From JACKHA01 sp041401985 (GTDB lineage Bacteria; Planctomycetota; Phycisphaerae; Phycisphaerales; UBA1924), in contig JAWKTE010000011.1 of assembly GCA_041401985.1 (NCBI GenBank), positions 1 through 64,000 of the forward strand: DNA of 64,000 nucleotides. The letters run 5' to 3'. The notes under the pieces were generated by a model, which was not told the DNA's origin, ran no database searches, and was given only the letters and a program-made list of their open reading frames with translations. Of the stretch, positions 18,076 through 26,028 are shown one piece after another (position 1 is the stretch's first letter; every line of letters starts with the position of its first letter). Both the position numbers and the translations under genes were made by a program.

Positions 18076-18235
18076 CCCACGCCGACCGACCAAGTTCACC
18101 CGGACCGATTGTTCGCCCCGTGCCGCGCTCGCGTTCGGCCCCCCGTCTCCACGACCCTTGCCCGGAGGCGACGGTGGGCGGCGCGGTCGCCGCGCCGCCC
18201 ACCAGATTCCGTCACAGGAGGTTCCGCGCCCGGGA

Positions 18236-18751
18236 TCACTCGACCGGCAGCGGCTTCTGCTGGGTCAGCAGAGAGATCGACGCGCTCTGCACCTGCACGC
18301 GGATGGTCGAGCGGTTGCCGCCCTCCCAGTGGCGGGTGTCGAGCGGGATGATCAGACGCTGCGGCCCGCCCGGCAGGTTCGCCAGGACGTACACCTTCCG
18401 GGCCCCGCTCCAGGAGGGGCTGCCCCACAGGTCGTCGCCGGCGTTCAGGCTGCGCGGCGCGGTGTTGCCCGGCCCGAACTGCATGACGTGGCGGACCGCA
18501 CCCATGCGCAGGGCGTCGGACGCGGCGAAGTACCCGCCCAGGTCGTACGACTCCCACTGGGCCTCGTTGGCGGGCTGGACCGCCACCAGGTCGACGTCGA
18601 TCGTCGGGACGCGGGCCGAGTTGGCCAGCGAGGGATCGAGCGAAACCTCGATCGTGTACCGCCCCATCTTCGGCTTGCTCGAGCACCCGCCGCTGAAGCA
18701 GGCCATCAGCACCACACCGACCAGCGCCATCACCTTCCACATGCTCGACAT
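18236..18751 (-). CDS. Lipoprotein, possibly TssJ-like
   Basis: 171 aa with a lipoprotein signal (VMALVGVVLMACFSGGC, lipidated Cys about residue 23) and a good GGAG site before the ATG. The mature part alternates beta strands (YTIEVSLDP, VPTIDVDLVAVQP, KVYVLANLPGGPQRLIIPL), which would suit a transthyretin-like sandwich such as the type VI secretion lipoprotein TssJ. The length also fits. No conserved TssJ residue can be confirmed by eye, so this is only a possibility. Neighbours are the pseudokinase-FGE gene downstream and a large unknown gene upstream, all on the minus strand. Confidence 0.7.
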   Translation of the reverse strand: MSSMWKVMALVGVVLMACFSGGCSSKPKMGRYTIEVSLDPSLANSARVPTIDVDLVAVQPANEAQWESYDLGGYFAASDALRMGAVRHVMQFGPGNTAPRSLNAGDDLWGSPSWSGARKVYVLANLPGGPQRLIIPLDTRHWEGGNRSTIRVQVQSASISLLTQQKPLPVE

Positions 18752-18926
18752 CGTGGGCTCCTTGTTCGTTGCTCGCGGTTCCGCGGTGCGGAACGTGTTT
18801 CGCCGCCGCGCCTGCCGCGCCCGGCGTTCGGGTCCATGCGGAGCCGGTGGCTCCGGGACGCAAGGGTATCAAAGCGGGGGCGATGACGCCCGGAACCGGG
18901 GTGGACAATCGGCGCGAAGGTCTGAT

Positions 18927-20914
18927 TCAGCCCTGGCGGCGCACGCCGGTCAGGTACCGGCGCAGGACCGCGTGGACCTCGCGGTTGTACCGCCAGTCGA
19001 TCACGATCAGGCTCCGGGTCCGCACCAGCAGGTGGGCCAGGTCACTCGCCAGGCGGTGGAACACCCGCTGCGGGGCCTCGGACGGGGCATCGCCATAGTC
19101 GCGGCACGAGGAATCCGCCCCCACGCCCGGCAGAGCCCGGACTAGGGCCGCCAGCACCTCGAACCACAGCGCCGGCGGGATCAGGTCCAGCGCCTCGCCG
19201 GGGTCCATCTCTTCTTCGATGAGGCGCTGCGGGCCCAGCGAGAGCATCCAGCGGGGGTCGGCCGAGAACAGGGCCCCGATCCGCTCGGGCAGCGGATCGC
19301 CGATCTGGGCCTTGCCGCCCTGCACATCTTGCGCGAGTTGGCGGGCCAGGCTCAGCAGTTCGTCGATGGCGACGGCCAGGGTGGTCTGCCCGTTGACCAG
19401 CAGCAGGCGCGTGCCCAGCACCGCCAGCGAGTACAGGTCGATCGGGCTGGACAGCAGCGGGATGACCTCGTACGGCGAGTTGGGCAGGGGCACGCCCTCG
19501 GCCGCTTTCATCGCCTCCAGGATCTCCGGCTCGAACTGCTGCGGCACGGAGCGGAACCGCCACTCGCCCCCGCCAGGGCCTGCTTGGTGTCGACGTGCCC
19601 GTACAGGTCGGCCCGCCCGGGGCCGACCGAGACGCGGAGCCAGACCAGGTCGCTGGCCGCGGGCACGAACCGCTCCTCGGTGTTGAACGTCGCCTCGACA
19701 ACCACGTCGTCGCCGTCGTGCTCCATGACCTTGCGGATGCGGACGAGGCCCTGGCCGGTGGCGGCGGTGGACTCGATCTTGGGGCGGTAGACGCTGCCGC
19801 GCCCCCAGTCGGGGGCGATGAAGTAGCGGGCGTCGGCGCGGGGCAGGGGCAGTTCGCAGGCCGAGCCGGGGTTGACCATGTCGACGCGGCTGGTCCAGTA
19901 CGTCGGAACGCCGGCGGCAGAGTCCGATAACCGCACGCGGAACGAGTCCGCCGAGACGTTCAGCATCGGCAGCGCGGTCTTGGAGACGATGGCCCGGACG
20001 GCCAGCGTGGCGTCGGCCAGCAGTTTGAGTTTCAGGTGCAGCGACTCGACCATCCGCCCCCAGCGACCGTGCCGCCCCAGGAACAGGCCCTCGGCCTCGG
20101 TCGAGACGCCCAGGTCGAGTTCGTCGTCGGAGGGCTTGAGCAGGGTGAGAAGGTTGCGCCCGTGCGGCACGCCGTCCCAGCGCTTGCCGGCGACCACGTC
20201 GCTGAAGCCCTCAAGGGCCAGGGGGTCGAACGTGCGGGCGAGCATCAGGCCCGCCCCGGCGTTGAACGGGATCAGGTCGACGCGGCCCTGGGTGACTTCT
20301 TCGAAGGGCACGTTGCCGGGCGGGCTCTCGCGGCTCAGCGCGGCGAACGGGCCGTCGGTCCCGAGGGCCGGGACGAAGAGGTACCGGTGCAGGCTGGCCA
20401 GGTAGGAGGGCAGGCCCGCCTTCTCGAGCATGCTCTCGTCGGTGCACAGGGCCCAGGGGCTGTTGGACTCGTCGTGCACGGGGTGCCAGGGGGCCCAAGT
20501 CGCGGCCTCGATGAACACCGGTGCGGGGTGCTTGTTTTCGAAGCCCGTGCGGACGATGGTGCGGGGGTCGAGCGACTCGTACCCGCTGATCCAGTCGCCC
20601 CAGCGCTTGTCGAGCACGGCGTGGTTCAGGGCGGCTCGGTAGGCGGGCGGGGCGGCCTCGATGCGGTCGGTGTCCTGGATCCAGAGTTCGAGCCAGCGCT
20701 GGACGCGCCCGGCGGCATCGGTCAGGCAGCCCAGGTAGACCCGGGCGTCGATCATCTCGCGCAGGACCACCAGGGGGCCGCCGACCGGCTCGCCCTCCTT
20801 GCGGCACACGACGTTGAGGCGGATGGCGGCGCCGGCGTGCTCGCCCGAGATGGGCACGGCGATGTAGCCCTTGGGCAGGTCGAAGGCGAGCCTGGAGAGT
20901 TCGGCGGTCTGCAT
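18927..20914 (-). CDS. Large hypothetical protein split by one frameshift
   Basis: Two ORFs read as one protein of about 660 aa. The first (20914 to about 19570) begins MQTAELSRLAFDLPKGYIAV. The second (to 18927) continues with EWRFRSVPQQFEPEILEAMK in the next frame. The junction is a GGGGG run near 19574-19578; one more G would fuse them cleanly, so a homopolymer error or a recent frameshift is likely. No known domain is recognised. It is globular with no signal peptide or membrane helix, and the second half has leucine-rich helices (PLLSSPIDLYSLAVLGTRLLL without break). It precedes the lipoprotein and pseudokinase-FGE genes on the same strand, so the three may act together; this is context only. 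Confidence 0.65.
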
Positions 20915-21130
20915 GGGGAAGGGGCGCGCGAAGGGGGTTGGCGGCGTGCGGATCGGCCACGCGGGGCGGTTTGGGGCCGCCGAGCGTGCGGAGAGGCGAG
21001 TCTAGCGGGTTTTGGCTGCCATGCGGAAACGGGGCGCGGCGGGGCCACGCGGGATGCCAGCCGCGGCACACGAGCGCGACCACACCCGCCTCAGGCAAAA
21101 CAGCCTGTGCCAGAGAGCCGGGGGAGACTC

Positions 21131-23215
21131 TTACCCGAGACCGCTAAGCAGGAACACCCGAACGAGCACGTCGCCGATGCCGACCAGGGCCGCCCCGGCG
21201 ATGAGCCCGGCGCAGATGGGTTCCTGGGTCTGGATCCAGAGGAGGTTGCCCTTGGAGTCGGGCTTGGACTTGTAGATGTTGTTCATGATCCAGAAGAACA
21301 GGGCGCCGGCGAACATGGCCAGGGTGTACAGCGGGGGGATGACCACGCCCAGGCCGATGGCGATGGGGCTGATGGGGAACTTGTTCTTGGTGCGGATGCG
21401 GGTGACCTCGAGGACCACGCCGGCGACGCCGGCGATGACCATCGAGATGATCATGCTCGTGGTCAGCAGGGTTCCGGTGCCGCCGCCGAAGAGCGTGGCC
21501 ATGAGGTCGGATACGCCCTTCCACTGGAGGGCGGAGGGGAAGGTGAACTGGCCGCCGGCGGGGGCCATGACATTCTGGATGTAGGTGTCGGCGACGCCGG
21601 CCTCGGCGGAGGCGGCGGCGGAGGCCGCGGCATCGGCGGCGTTGTAGTCGGACATGAACAGGGCGTAGAACAGCGGCGTGGAGGCGAGCGCGCCCGCGAC
21701 GACGCCGATGCAGTGGCCGATGGCCTGCTGGCGGGGCTTGGCCCCGAGCATGTAGCCGGGCTTGATGTCCATGAGGAGGTTGGAGGCGTTGGAGGCGACC
21801 TCAACGCACATGACGGCGGTCATGAGGTTCGTCGGCGGGTGCTTGGGGTTGAGGGCGCCGTAGGTGAACTGCGGGATCTTGGAGAGCGAGCCCGTGGGCG
21901 TGATGCCGGTGAGGCCCGTGGACGAAGCGGCGATGAGCGTGAGCAGGATGATCAGCGGGATGGCCGTGGCGCCGTAGATGATGGGCACCTCGAACCAGTA
22001 CCAGGCCAGGAACACGCCGGCGGCGCCGAGGATGGGGATGCCGATCCAGGAGATCCACAGCGGGAGTTCGATGTCCTTGAGCACGTCGTGGCGGTTCTCG
22101 GCCTTGTTGCCCTTTCCGGTGAGCATGCGGAAGGCGTCGACGAAGACCTGGGGCTTGGCGAACATCGCGATCATGGACGCGACGATCATGATGGTGATGC
22201 CCCACCACAGGGCCCAGTTGTTGAGCACATAGGCGGGGGACCACGCGCCGCCGTTGGGCGGGGGCTTGATCTCGCCGTAGTGGACCATCAGCGGGACGAG
22301 GATGACGAAGTTGATGACCATGCCGATGATCATGCTGACGGCGGCGCGGATGCCCATGAGCCCGCCGGCGCCGATCATGGCCAGTTCGAGTGTGGGGATG
22401 AGGCCGATCTGGCGGATGGGCACGCCGGCGAGTTTGGGCTCGGCGCCCAGGGATGCCAGCCAGTCGTAGAAGAAGCCGACGTCGTGGGGCAGGTGCCAGG
22501 TCTCGAGGATGGCCTGCTTGTTGTCGGCCAGGTGCTGGGACCAGGGCTTGCCCGAGCCGAGCCAGGTGAAGAAGCCGGCGATGGCGCGCATGTACGACGC
22601 GCCGGAGATGAAGGTGATCAGCCCGGCCGCGCCGGCGGAGATCGCCAGGGCCCGGGCCTTGAACACGCCGACGTTGGCGGCGGAGGAATAGAGCGTGTCG
22701 AGCACGACGCCGCAGGCGCGTCCCTCCGGGAAGGGCTGCTGCTCGTCATTGATGAAGCGGCGCTTCATGGGGAAGGCCACGAGCACGCCCAGCAGCGACA
22801 GGACGATGTTGAACCCGAGCATCTGCCACCAGGGCATGACGACGTTCTCGACCCACATGTACGCGGCCATGCCGGAGATCAGCGGGCCGGTCATGTAGCC
22901 GGCGGCGGTGGCGATGGACTGCGAGCAGTTGTTCTCGAGGATGGTCATGTCGCGGGCGCCGACGCGCGCCATGATGCGGAAGACCGCGAACGCGAGGATG
23001 ACCGAGGTGATGCCCACGCCCAGGGTCCAGCCGGTCTTGGCCCCGACATAGAGGTTGGTGGCCGAGAGGGCCCCGCCCAAAAGAAAGCCGGTGAGGGCCG
23101 AGCGGAGGGTGAGCTGGGCCATGGAGCCGCGGAAGACGTTGTCGAGCCACCAGCGGTCCTTCTGGTCTCGGGTCCAGGTGCGGATCTGCTCGTCGGTGAG
23201 GTGTGGGATAGCCAT
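21131..23215 (-). CDS. OPT-family oligopeptide transporter
   Basis: 694-aa polytopic membrane protein of the OPT superfamily, likely a proton-coupled peptide or metal-chelate importer. It shows about 14-16 hydrophobic segments and family-like stretches such as SALTGFLLGGALSATNLYVG near the N-terminus, NNCSQSIATAAGYMTG, and the late SPIAIGLGVVIPP. Alanine-rich insertion AADAAASAAASAEAG occurs in a loop at about 540. The start is ATG 23215 (MAIPHLTDEQ); the ORF opens further upstream but that part has no coding character. Divergent from an acetyltransferase gene. Substrate is not predictable from sequence. Confidence 0.88.
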   Translation of the reverse strand: MAIPHLTDEQIRTWTRDQKDRWWLDNVFRGSMAQLTLRSALTGFLLGGALSATNLYVGAKTGWTLGVGITSVILAFAVFRIMARVGARDMTILENNCSQSIATAAGYMTGPLISGMAAYMWVENVVMPWWQMLGFNIVLSLLGVLVAFPMKRRFINDEQQPFPEGRACGVVLDTLYSSAANVGVFKARALAISAGAAGLITFISGASYMRAIAGFFTWLGSGKPWSQHLADNKQAILETWHLPHDVGFFYDWLASLGAEPKLAGVPIRQIGLIPTLELAMIGAGGLMGIRAAVSMIIGMVINFVILVPLMVHYGEIKPPPNGGAWSPAYVLNNWALWWGITIMIVASMIAMFAKPQVFVDAFRMLTGKGNKAENRHDVLKDIELPLWISWIGIPILGAAGVFLAWYWFEVPIIYGATAIPLIILLTLIAASSTGLTGITPTGSLSKIPQFTYGALNPKHPPTNLMTAVMCVEVASNASNLLMDIKPGYMLGAKPRQQAIGHCIGVVAGALASTPLFYALFMSDYNAADAAASAAASAEAGVADTYIQNVMAPAGGQFTFPSALQWKGVSDLMATLFGGGTGTLLTTSMIISMVIAGVAGVVLEVTRIRTKNKFPISPIAIGLGVVIPPLYTLAMFAGALFFWIMNNIYKSKPDSKGNLLWIQTQEPICAGLIAGAALVGIGDVLVRVFLLSGLG

Positions 23216-23284
23216 GCGGGGGGACAGTGTACAGGGAGGCGGGGGTTGGACCAAGGGCGGGTATTGTGGGGAGGGGGGCGGGGA

Positions 23285-23328
23285 AGTGGCAGAGTGGCAA
23301 AGGGGCAGAGTGGCAAAGGGGCAGAGTG
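23285..23328. repeat. 16-bp direct repeats (GGCAGAGTGGCAAAGG units)
   Basis: Two and a half copies of a 16-bp unit in tandem lie in the gap between the divergent OPT and acetyltransferase genes, running up to the acetyltransferase start. Another purine-rich tract, 23842-23893, follows that gene, so the gene is bracketed by purine-rich sequence in the same orientation rather than inverted. Confidence 0.65.
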
Positions 23329-23838
23329 CTGGGTGAGGATGGCGGGGTCGTGGTCGAGCGGGCTGGGGTTGGGGATGTGGGGGCGGTGGCGCCGTTGTTT
23401 GGGGCGTATCGGGGGTTCTATGAGGCCGCGGCCGATGCCGGGGCGGAGGCGGCGTATCTGCGGGACCGGATCGGGCGGGGGGAGGCGGTGGTGCTGGTGG
23501 CGTGGTGGGACTCGGGCGGGGCCGGGGCGGGTGATGGAGCGACCGGCGGGACGGGCCCCTCGCGCGAGGCGGTCGGCTTCACACTCATGTACCCAACGTT
23601 CACGTCGGTGGCGATGCGGGCGGCGTGGATCCTGAACGACCTGTACGTGGCGCCCGAGGGGCGGCGGCGCGGCGTGGGGCGTGCGCTGCTGGAGGCCGCG
23701 GCCGGGGTGGCCCGGGAGGCGGGGGCCATGCGCCTGGAACTGCGGACCGCCCACGACAACGTGGCGGCCCAGCGGCTCTACGAGGCGATGGGGTGGAAGA
23801 TGGACGAGCGGTTTCGGAGATACACGCTGGGGTTGTGA
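23326..23838 (+). CDS. GNAT-family N-acetyltransferase
   Basis: About 170 aa. The acetyl-CoA-binding motif A is clear: LNDLYVAPEGRRRGVGRALL, matching V-x-P-x-x-R-x-x-G-x-G/A. Motif B follows with MRLELRTAHDNVAAQRLYEA and MGWK. A Gly/Ala/Thr-rich loop (about 68-85) interrupts the central sheet. GTG 23326 puts the start just ahead of the first beta strand (VVVERAGVGDV); the ORF opens upstream through tandem repeats that are unlikely to be translated. The acceptor substrate is unknown. Confidence 0.8.
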   Translation: MLGEDGGVVVERAGVGDVGAVAPLFGAYRGFYEAAADAGAEAAYLRDRIGRGEAVVLVAWWDSGGAGAGDGATGGTGPSREAVGFTLMYPTFTSVAMRAAWILNDLYVAPEGRRRGVGRALLEAAAGVAREAGAMRLELRTAHDNVAAQRLYEAMGWKMDERFRRYTLGL

Positions 23839-24055
23839 GCGAGGGGTGGGAGAGAGCAGAGACCAGAGAGAAGAGAGTGGGTCGAAGCGGCAGGGAGAGA
23901 GTCTCCGGTATGTGGTCCGGGTTTCCGGTCTGAAATCTCAGATTCCAGACCTGGAATCACAGCCGGAGGCGTTGCGACCGTTCCGAGCCGACCGGTGCGG
24001 CGCGACCGCGATGGCCCAGGAGAAGCCGCCCGAACACCAAGCATGGAGGTCCGCG

Positions 24056-24280
24056 ATGCAGAACCAGCCCGACCCGATGGCTTGCCCCCGCTGCGCGACG
24101 GGGCTGCACTATGTGGGCACGAAGCGGTTCCACGAGGGCACGCGCGGCTGGGCGTTCTTCCTGGGCGACTTGGGCGAACTGTTCGTCAACCGCGAGCACT
24201 TCGACGTGTATGTGTGCCCGCGGTGCGGGCGGGTGGAGTTGTTCGTGGATGGGATCGGGGAGGAGTTCCGGCCGCGGTGA
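24056..24280 (+). CDS. Small zinc-ribbon protein, 74 aa
   Basis: A GGAGG site stands 6 nt before the ATG. Two CPRC knuckles (about residues 10-13 and 54-57) should bind one zinc ion. Between them lies KRFHEGTRGWAFFLGDLGEL, with a later strand reading VELFVDGIGEEF. Similar short proteins with two CPxC pairs are common and mostly uncharacterised. It converges on the cysteine desulfurase gene; the 106-bp gap between holds no clear terminator. Confidence 0.75.
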   Translation: MQNQPDPMACPRCATGLHYVGTKRFHEGTRGWAFFLGDLGELFVNREHFDVYVCPRCGRVELFVDGIGEEFRPR

Positions 24281-24386
24281 GGGGTGGGTGGTGTTCGTGC
24301 TGACGCGGACGCTGATTGACCGGATACACACAAGCGGTCGTCGAGCCTCAGAACCGAACATGCCACGCTTCAAACGCGTGTTGCTG

Positions 24387-25727
24387 TCAGGCGCGGACCC
24401 CCTGCAAACTCGCCACCGACTGCTTCAGGCGGTTGACCGCCGCGAGGATGATGCGGACGGCTTCGTCGATTTCGGGGCGGGTGGTTTCGCGGGAGATGCT
24501 GAAGCGGATGGAGCCGTGGGCGGTCTCGCGGGCGCAGCCCATGGCCAGCAGGACGGGGGAGGGTTCGAGCGAGCCGGAGGAACAGGCCGAGCCGGCCGAG
24601 GCGCACAGGCCCATCTCGGAGAGGAGCATGAGCAGGGCCTCGGCCTCGAGGCGTGGGAAGCCGATGCTGGAGGTGTTCCACATGCGCGGGCAGGGCTGGT
24701 TGCGCACGCACGCGGGGCCGTTGACGACCGCGCCGGGGACGGCTTCGAGGATGGTCTGCTCGAAGTGGTCGCGGAGGTCGCGCTGGCGGCGGAGGTTGTC
24801 GGGGTCGGCGAGCCACTCGCGTGCCTCGCGGCATGCGACGCCGGCGCCGACGATGCCGGGGACGTTTTCTGTGCCGCCGCGGCGGCCGAGTTCCTGCGAG
24901 CCGTGGATCTGGGGCGGGAGCCGGACGCCGCGCCGGAGCCAGACCATGCCGACGCCTTTGGGGCCGTAGAACTTGTGCGGGGCGAAGGTGAGGACGTCGA
25001 TGGGGGTTGGGGTGGCAGGGGTGGAGTAGGGGTCGGGTGCTGTGGTGGCGGGGTTGGTGGCGTTGGGCTTGGGCGAGCCGTTGTGGTTCGTGGGGGCGTT
25101 GGCACTCGCTTGCGCGTCGCGTTCGCTGAGGGCGATGGTGCGCTCGCCGGGGTCGATGCGGGTGGGCATTTTGCCGACCCACTGGGTGCCGTCGCAGTGG
25201 AAGGTGACGTTGCGCTGGCGGCAGATGGTGCCGATGGCGTCGATGGGCTGGACGACGCCGGTCTCGTTGTTGGCCCACATGACGCTGACGCAGGCGACGC
25301 GCTCGGCGTCTTCGAGCATGGCGGGCAGTGCGTCGGCGTCGACGAGGCCGGCGTGCTTGACGGGCAGGATGCGCTCTTCGATGACGCCGCGCTTGGCCAG
25401 GTCGTGGACGAGTTCGCGGACGGCGCCGTGCTCGATGGGCGTTGTGATGACGACGGGCTTGTCGGCGGTGCGGCGTTTGAAGTCGACCAGGCCGCGGATG
25501 ACCAGGTCGATGGACTCGGTGCCGCTGGCGGTGAAGACGATCTGGCGTGGCTTGGCGCCGATGAGGTCGGCGGTTTCCTTGCGTGCGAGTTCGACCTTCT
25601 GGCGGGCGAGCTGGCCGGCGCGGTGGATGCTGGAGGGGTTGTGCCAGCAGTTCTCGAGGGCGTCGTGCATGGCGGCGACGACGCCCGGCGAGGGGCGGGT
25701 GGTGGCGTTGTTGTCGAGGTAGATCAC
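24387..25727 (-). CDS. Cysteine desulfurase (NifS/IscS family)
   Basis: PLP enzyme that removes sulfur from cysteine for Fe-S cluster or thiolation pathways. The start MIYLDNNATTRPSPGV is canonical. HKFYGPKG gives the Schiff-base lysine (K252) and SAGSACSSG the persulfide cysteine (C382). At 446 aa it is about 45 residues longer than usual, because a low-complexity insertion (about 194-242, rich in N/P/T) sits between the second PLP-site strand and the lysine loop. That insertion includes SERDAQASAN, the same ten residues and the same DNA as in top6B. GTG 25727 is the start; a TAGAAT box ends 6 nt upstream and there is no Shine-Dalgarno. No iscU or iscA gene is adjacent. Confidence 0.93.
   Translation of the reverse strand: MIYLDNNATTRPSPGVVAAMHDALENCWHNPSSIHRAGQLARQKVELARKETADLIGAKPRQIVFTASGTESIDLVIRGLVDFKRRTADKPVVITTPIEHGAVRELVHDLAKRGVIEERILPVKHAGLVDADALPAMLEDAERVACVSVMWANNETGVVQPIDAIGTICRQRNVTFHCDGTQWVGKMPTRIDPGERTIALSERDAQASANAPTNHNGSPKPNATNPATTAPDPYSTPATPTPIDVLTFAPHKFYGPKGVGMVWLRRGVRLPPQIHGSQELGRRGGTENVPGIVGAGVACREAREWLADPDNLRRQRDLRDHFEQTILEAVPGAVVNGPACVRNQPCPRMWNTSSIGFPRLEAEALLMLLSEMGLCASAGSACSSGSLEPSPVLLAMGCARETAHGSIRFSISRETTRPEIDEAVRIILAAVNRLKQSVASLQGVRA
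25098..25127 (-). repeat. Intragenic 30-bp repeat encoding SERDAQASAN (copy 2)
   Basis: Identical to 10347-10376 in top6B, in the same frame. Here it lies in the insertion before the PLP-lysine loop of the cysteine desulfurase. Confidence 0.85.
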
Positions 25728-25733
25728 AAGGCC

Positions 25734-25739
25734 ATTCTA
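25734..25739 (-). promoter_or_regulatory. -10-like box TAGAAT for the cysteine desulfurase gene
   Basis: TAGAAT on the minus strand, exactly 6 nt before GTG 25727. It matches the bacterial -10 consensus at 5 of 6 positions. Confidence 0.5.
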
Positions 25740-25802
25740 CACGGGGGGGTTGGGGGCACGAACAGAAACCTCGTTGCAGCCGAGGACGGAGGGGGGCGCG
25801 AC

Positions 25803-25917
25803 GGACGCCGGATCTGAGGCTCTGCGAAGATCCGGGTATCGCCCGGTGAGTGGTCGAACGAGCGGGCGGGCTGGGGCGAGTCGACCCGGACCTTTGCAGA
25901 GCCTCAGGTCCGGCGTC
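25803..25917. repeat. 115-bp inverted-repeat element upstream of recQ
   Basis: Arms 25803-25837 and 25884-25917 are inverted copies. About 31 of 34 positions match, centred on CTGAGGCTCTGC and its complement. A 46-bp spacer separates them. It resembles a MITE or REP doublet and could fold into a long hairpin. It lies between the divergent cysteine desulfurase and recQ genes, about 110 bp before recQ. Confidence 0.75.
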
Positions 25918-26016
25918 TGGGCGACTTGCGTTGTTTGGCACGACCTTCGGCCAGAGCCCCGATGGTCGTGGTACGGACTGGGGCACGGGTTCGGACACGC
26001 GTTCGGGATTGTTTCG

Positions 26017-26022
26017 TATACT
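26017..26022 (+). promoter_or_regulatory. -10-like box TATACT for recQ
   Basis: TATACT ends exactly 6 nt before the GTG start and matches the -10 consensus at 5 of 6 positions. A leaderless transcript is likely. Confidence 0.55.
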
Positions 26023-26028
26023 GCGGGC

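Noticed and set aside
12317..20914. The whole pseudokinase-FGE/lipoprotein cluster as a type VI secretion module
   Set aside because: Only weak resemblance (a TssJ-like length and fold, FGE/kinase proteins known near some T6SS loci). No core T6SS gene is here, and the real T6SS operon starts 40 kb away.
20036..23635. A 1199-residue plus-strand ORF opposite the OPT transporter and the 20.9-kb unknown gene
   Set aside because: It is a shadow: high GC leaves few stops, the translation is Gly/Asp/Glu/His-rich without domains, and the opposite strand has clear homology to the OPT family.
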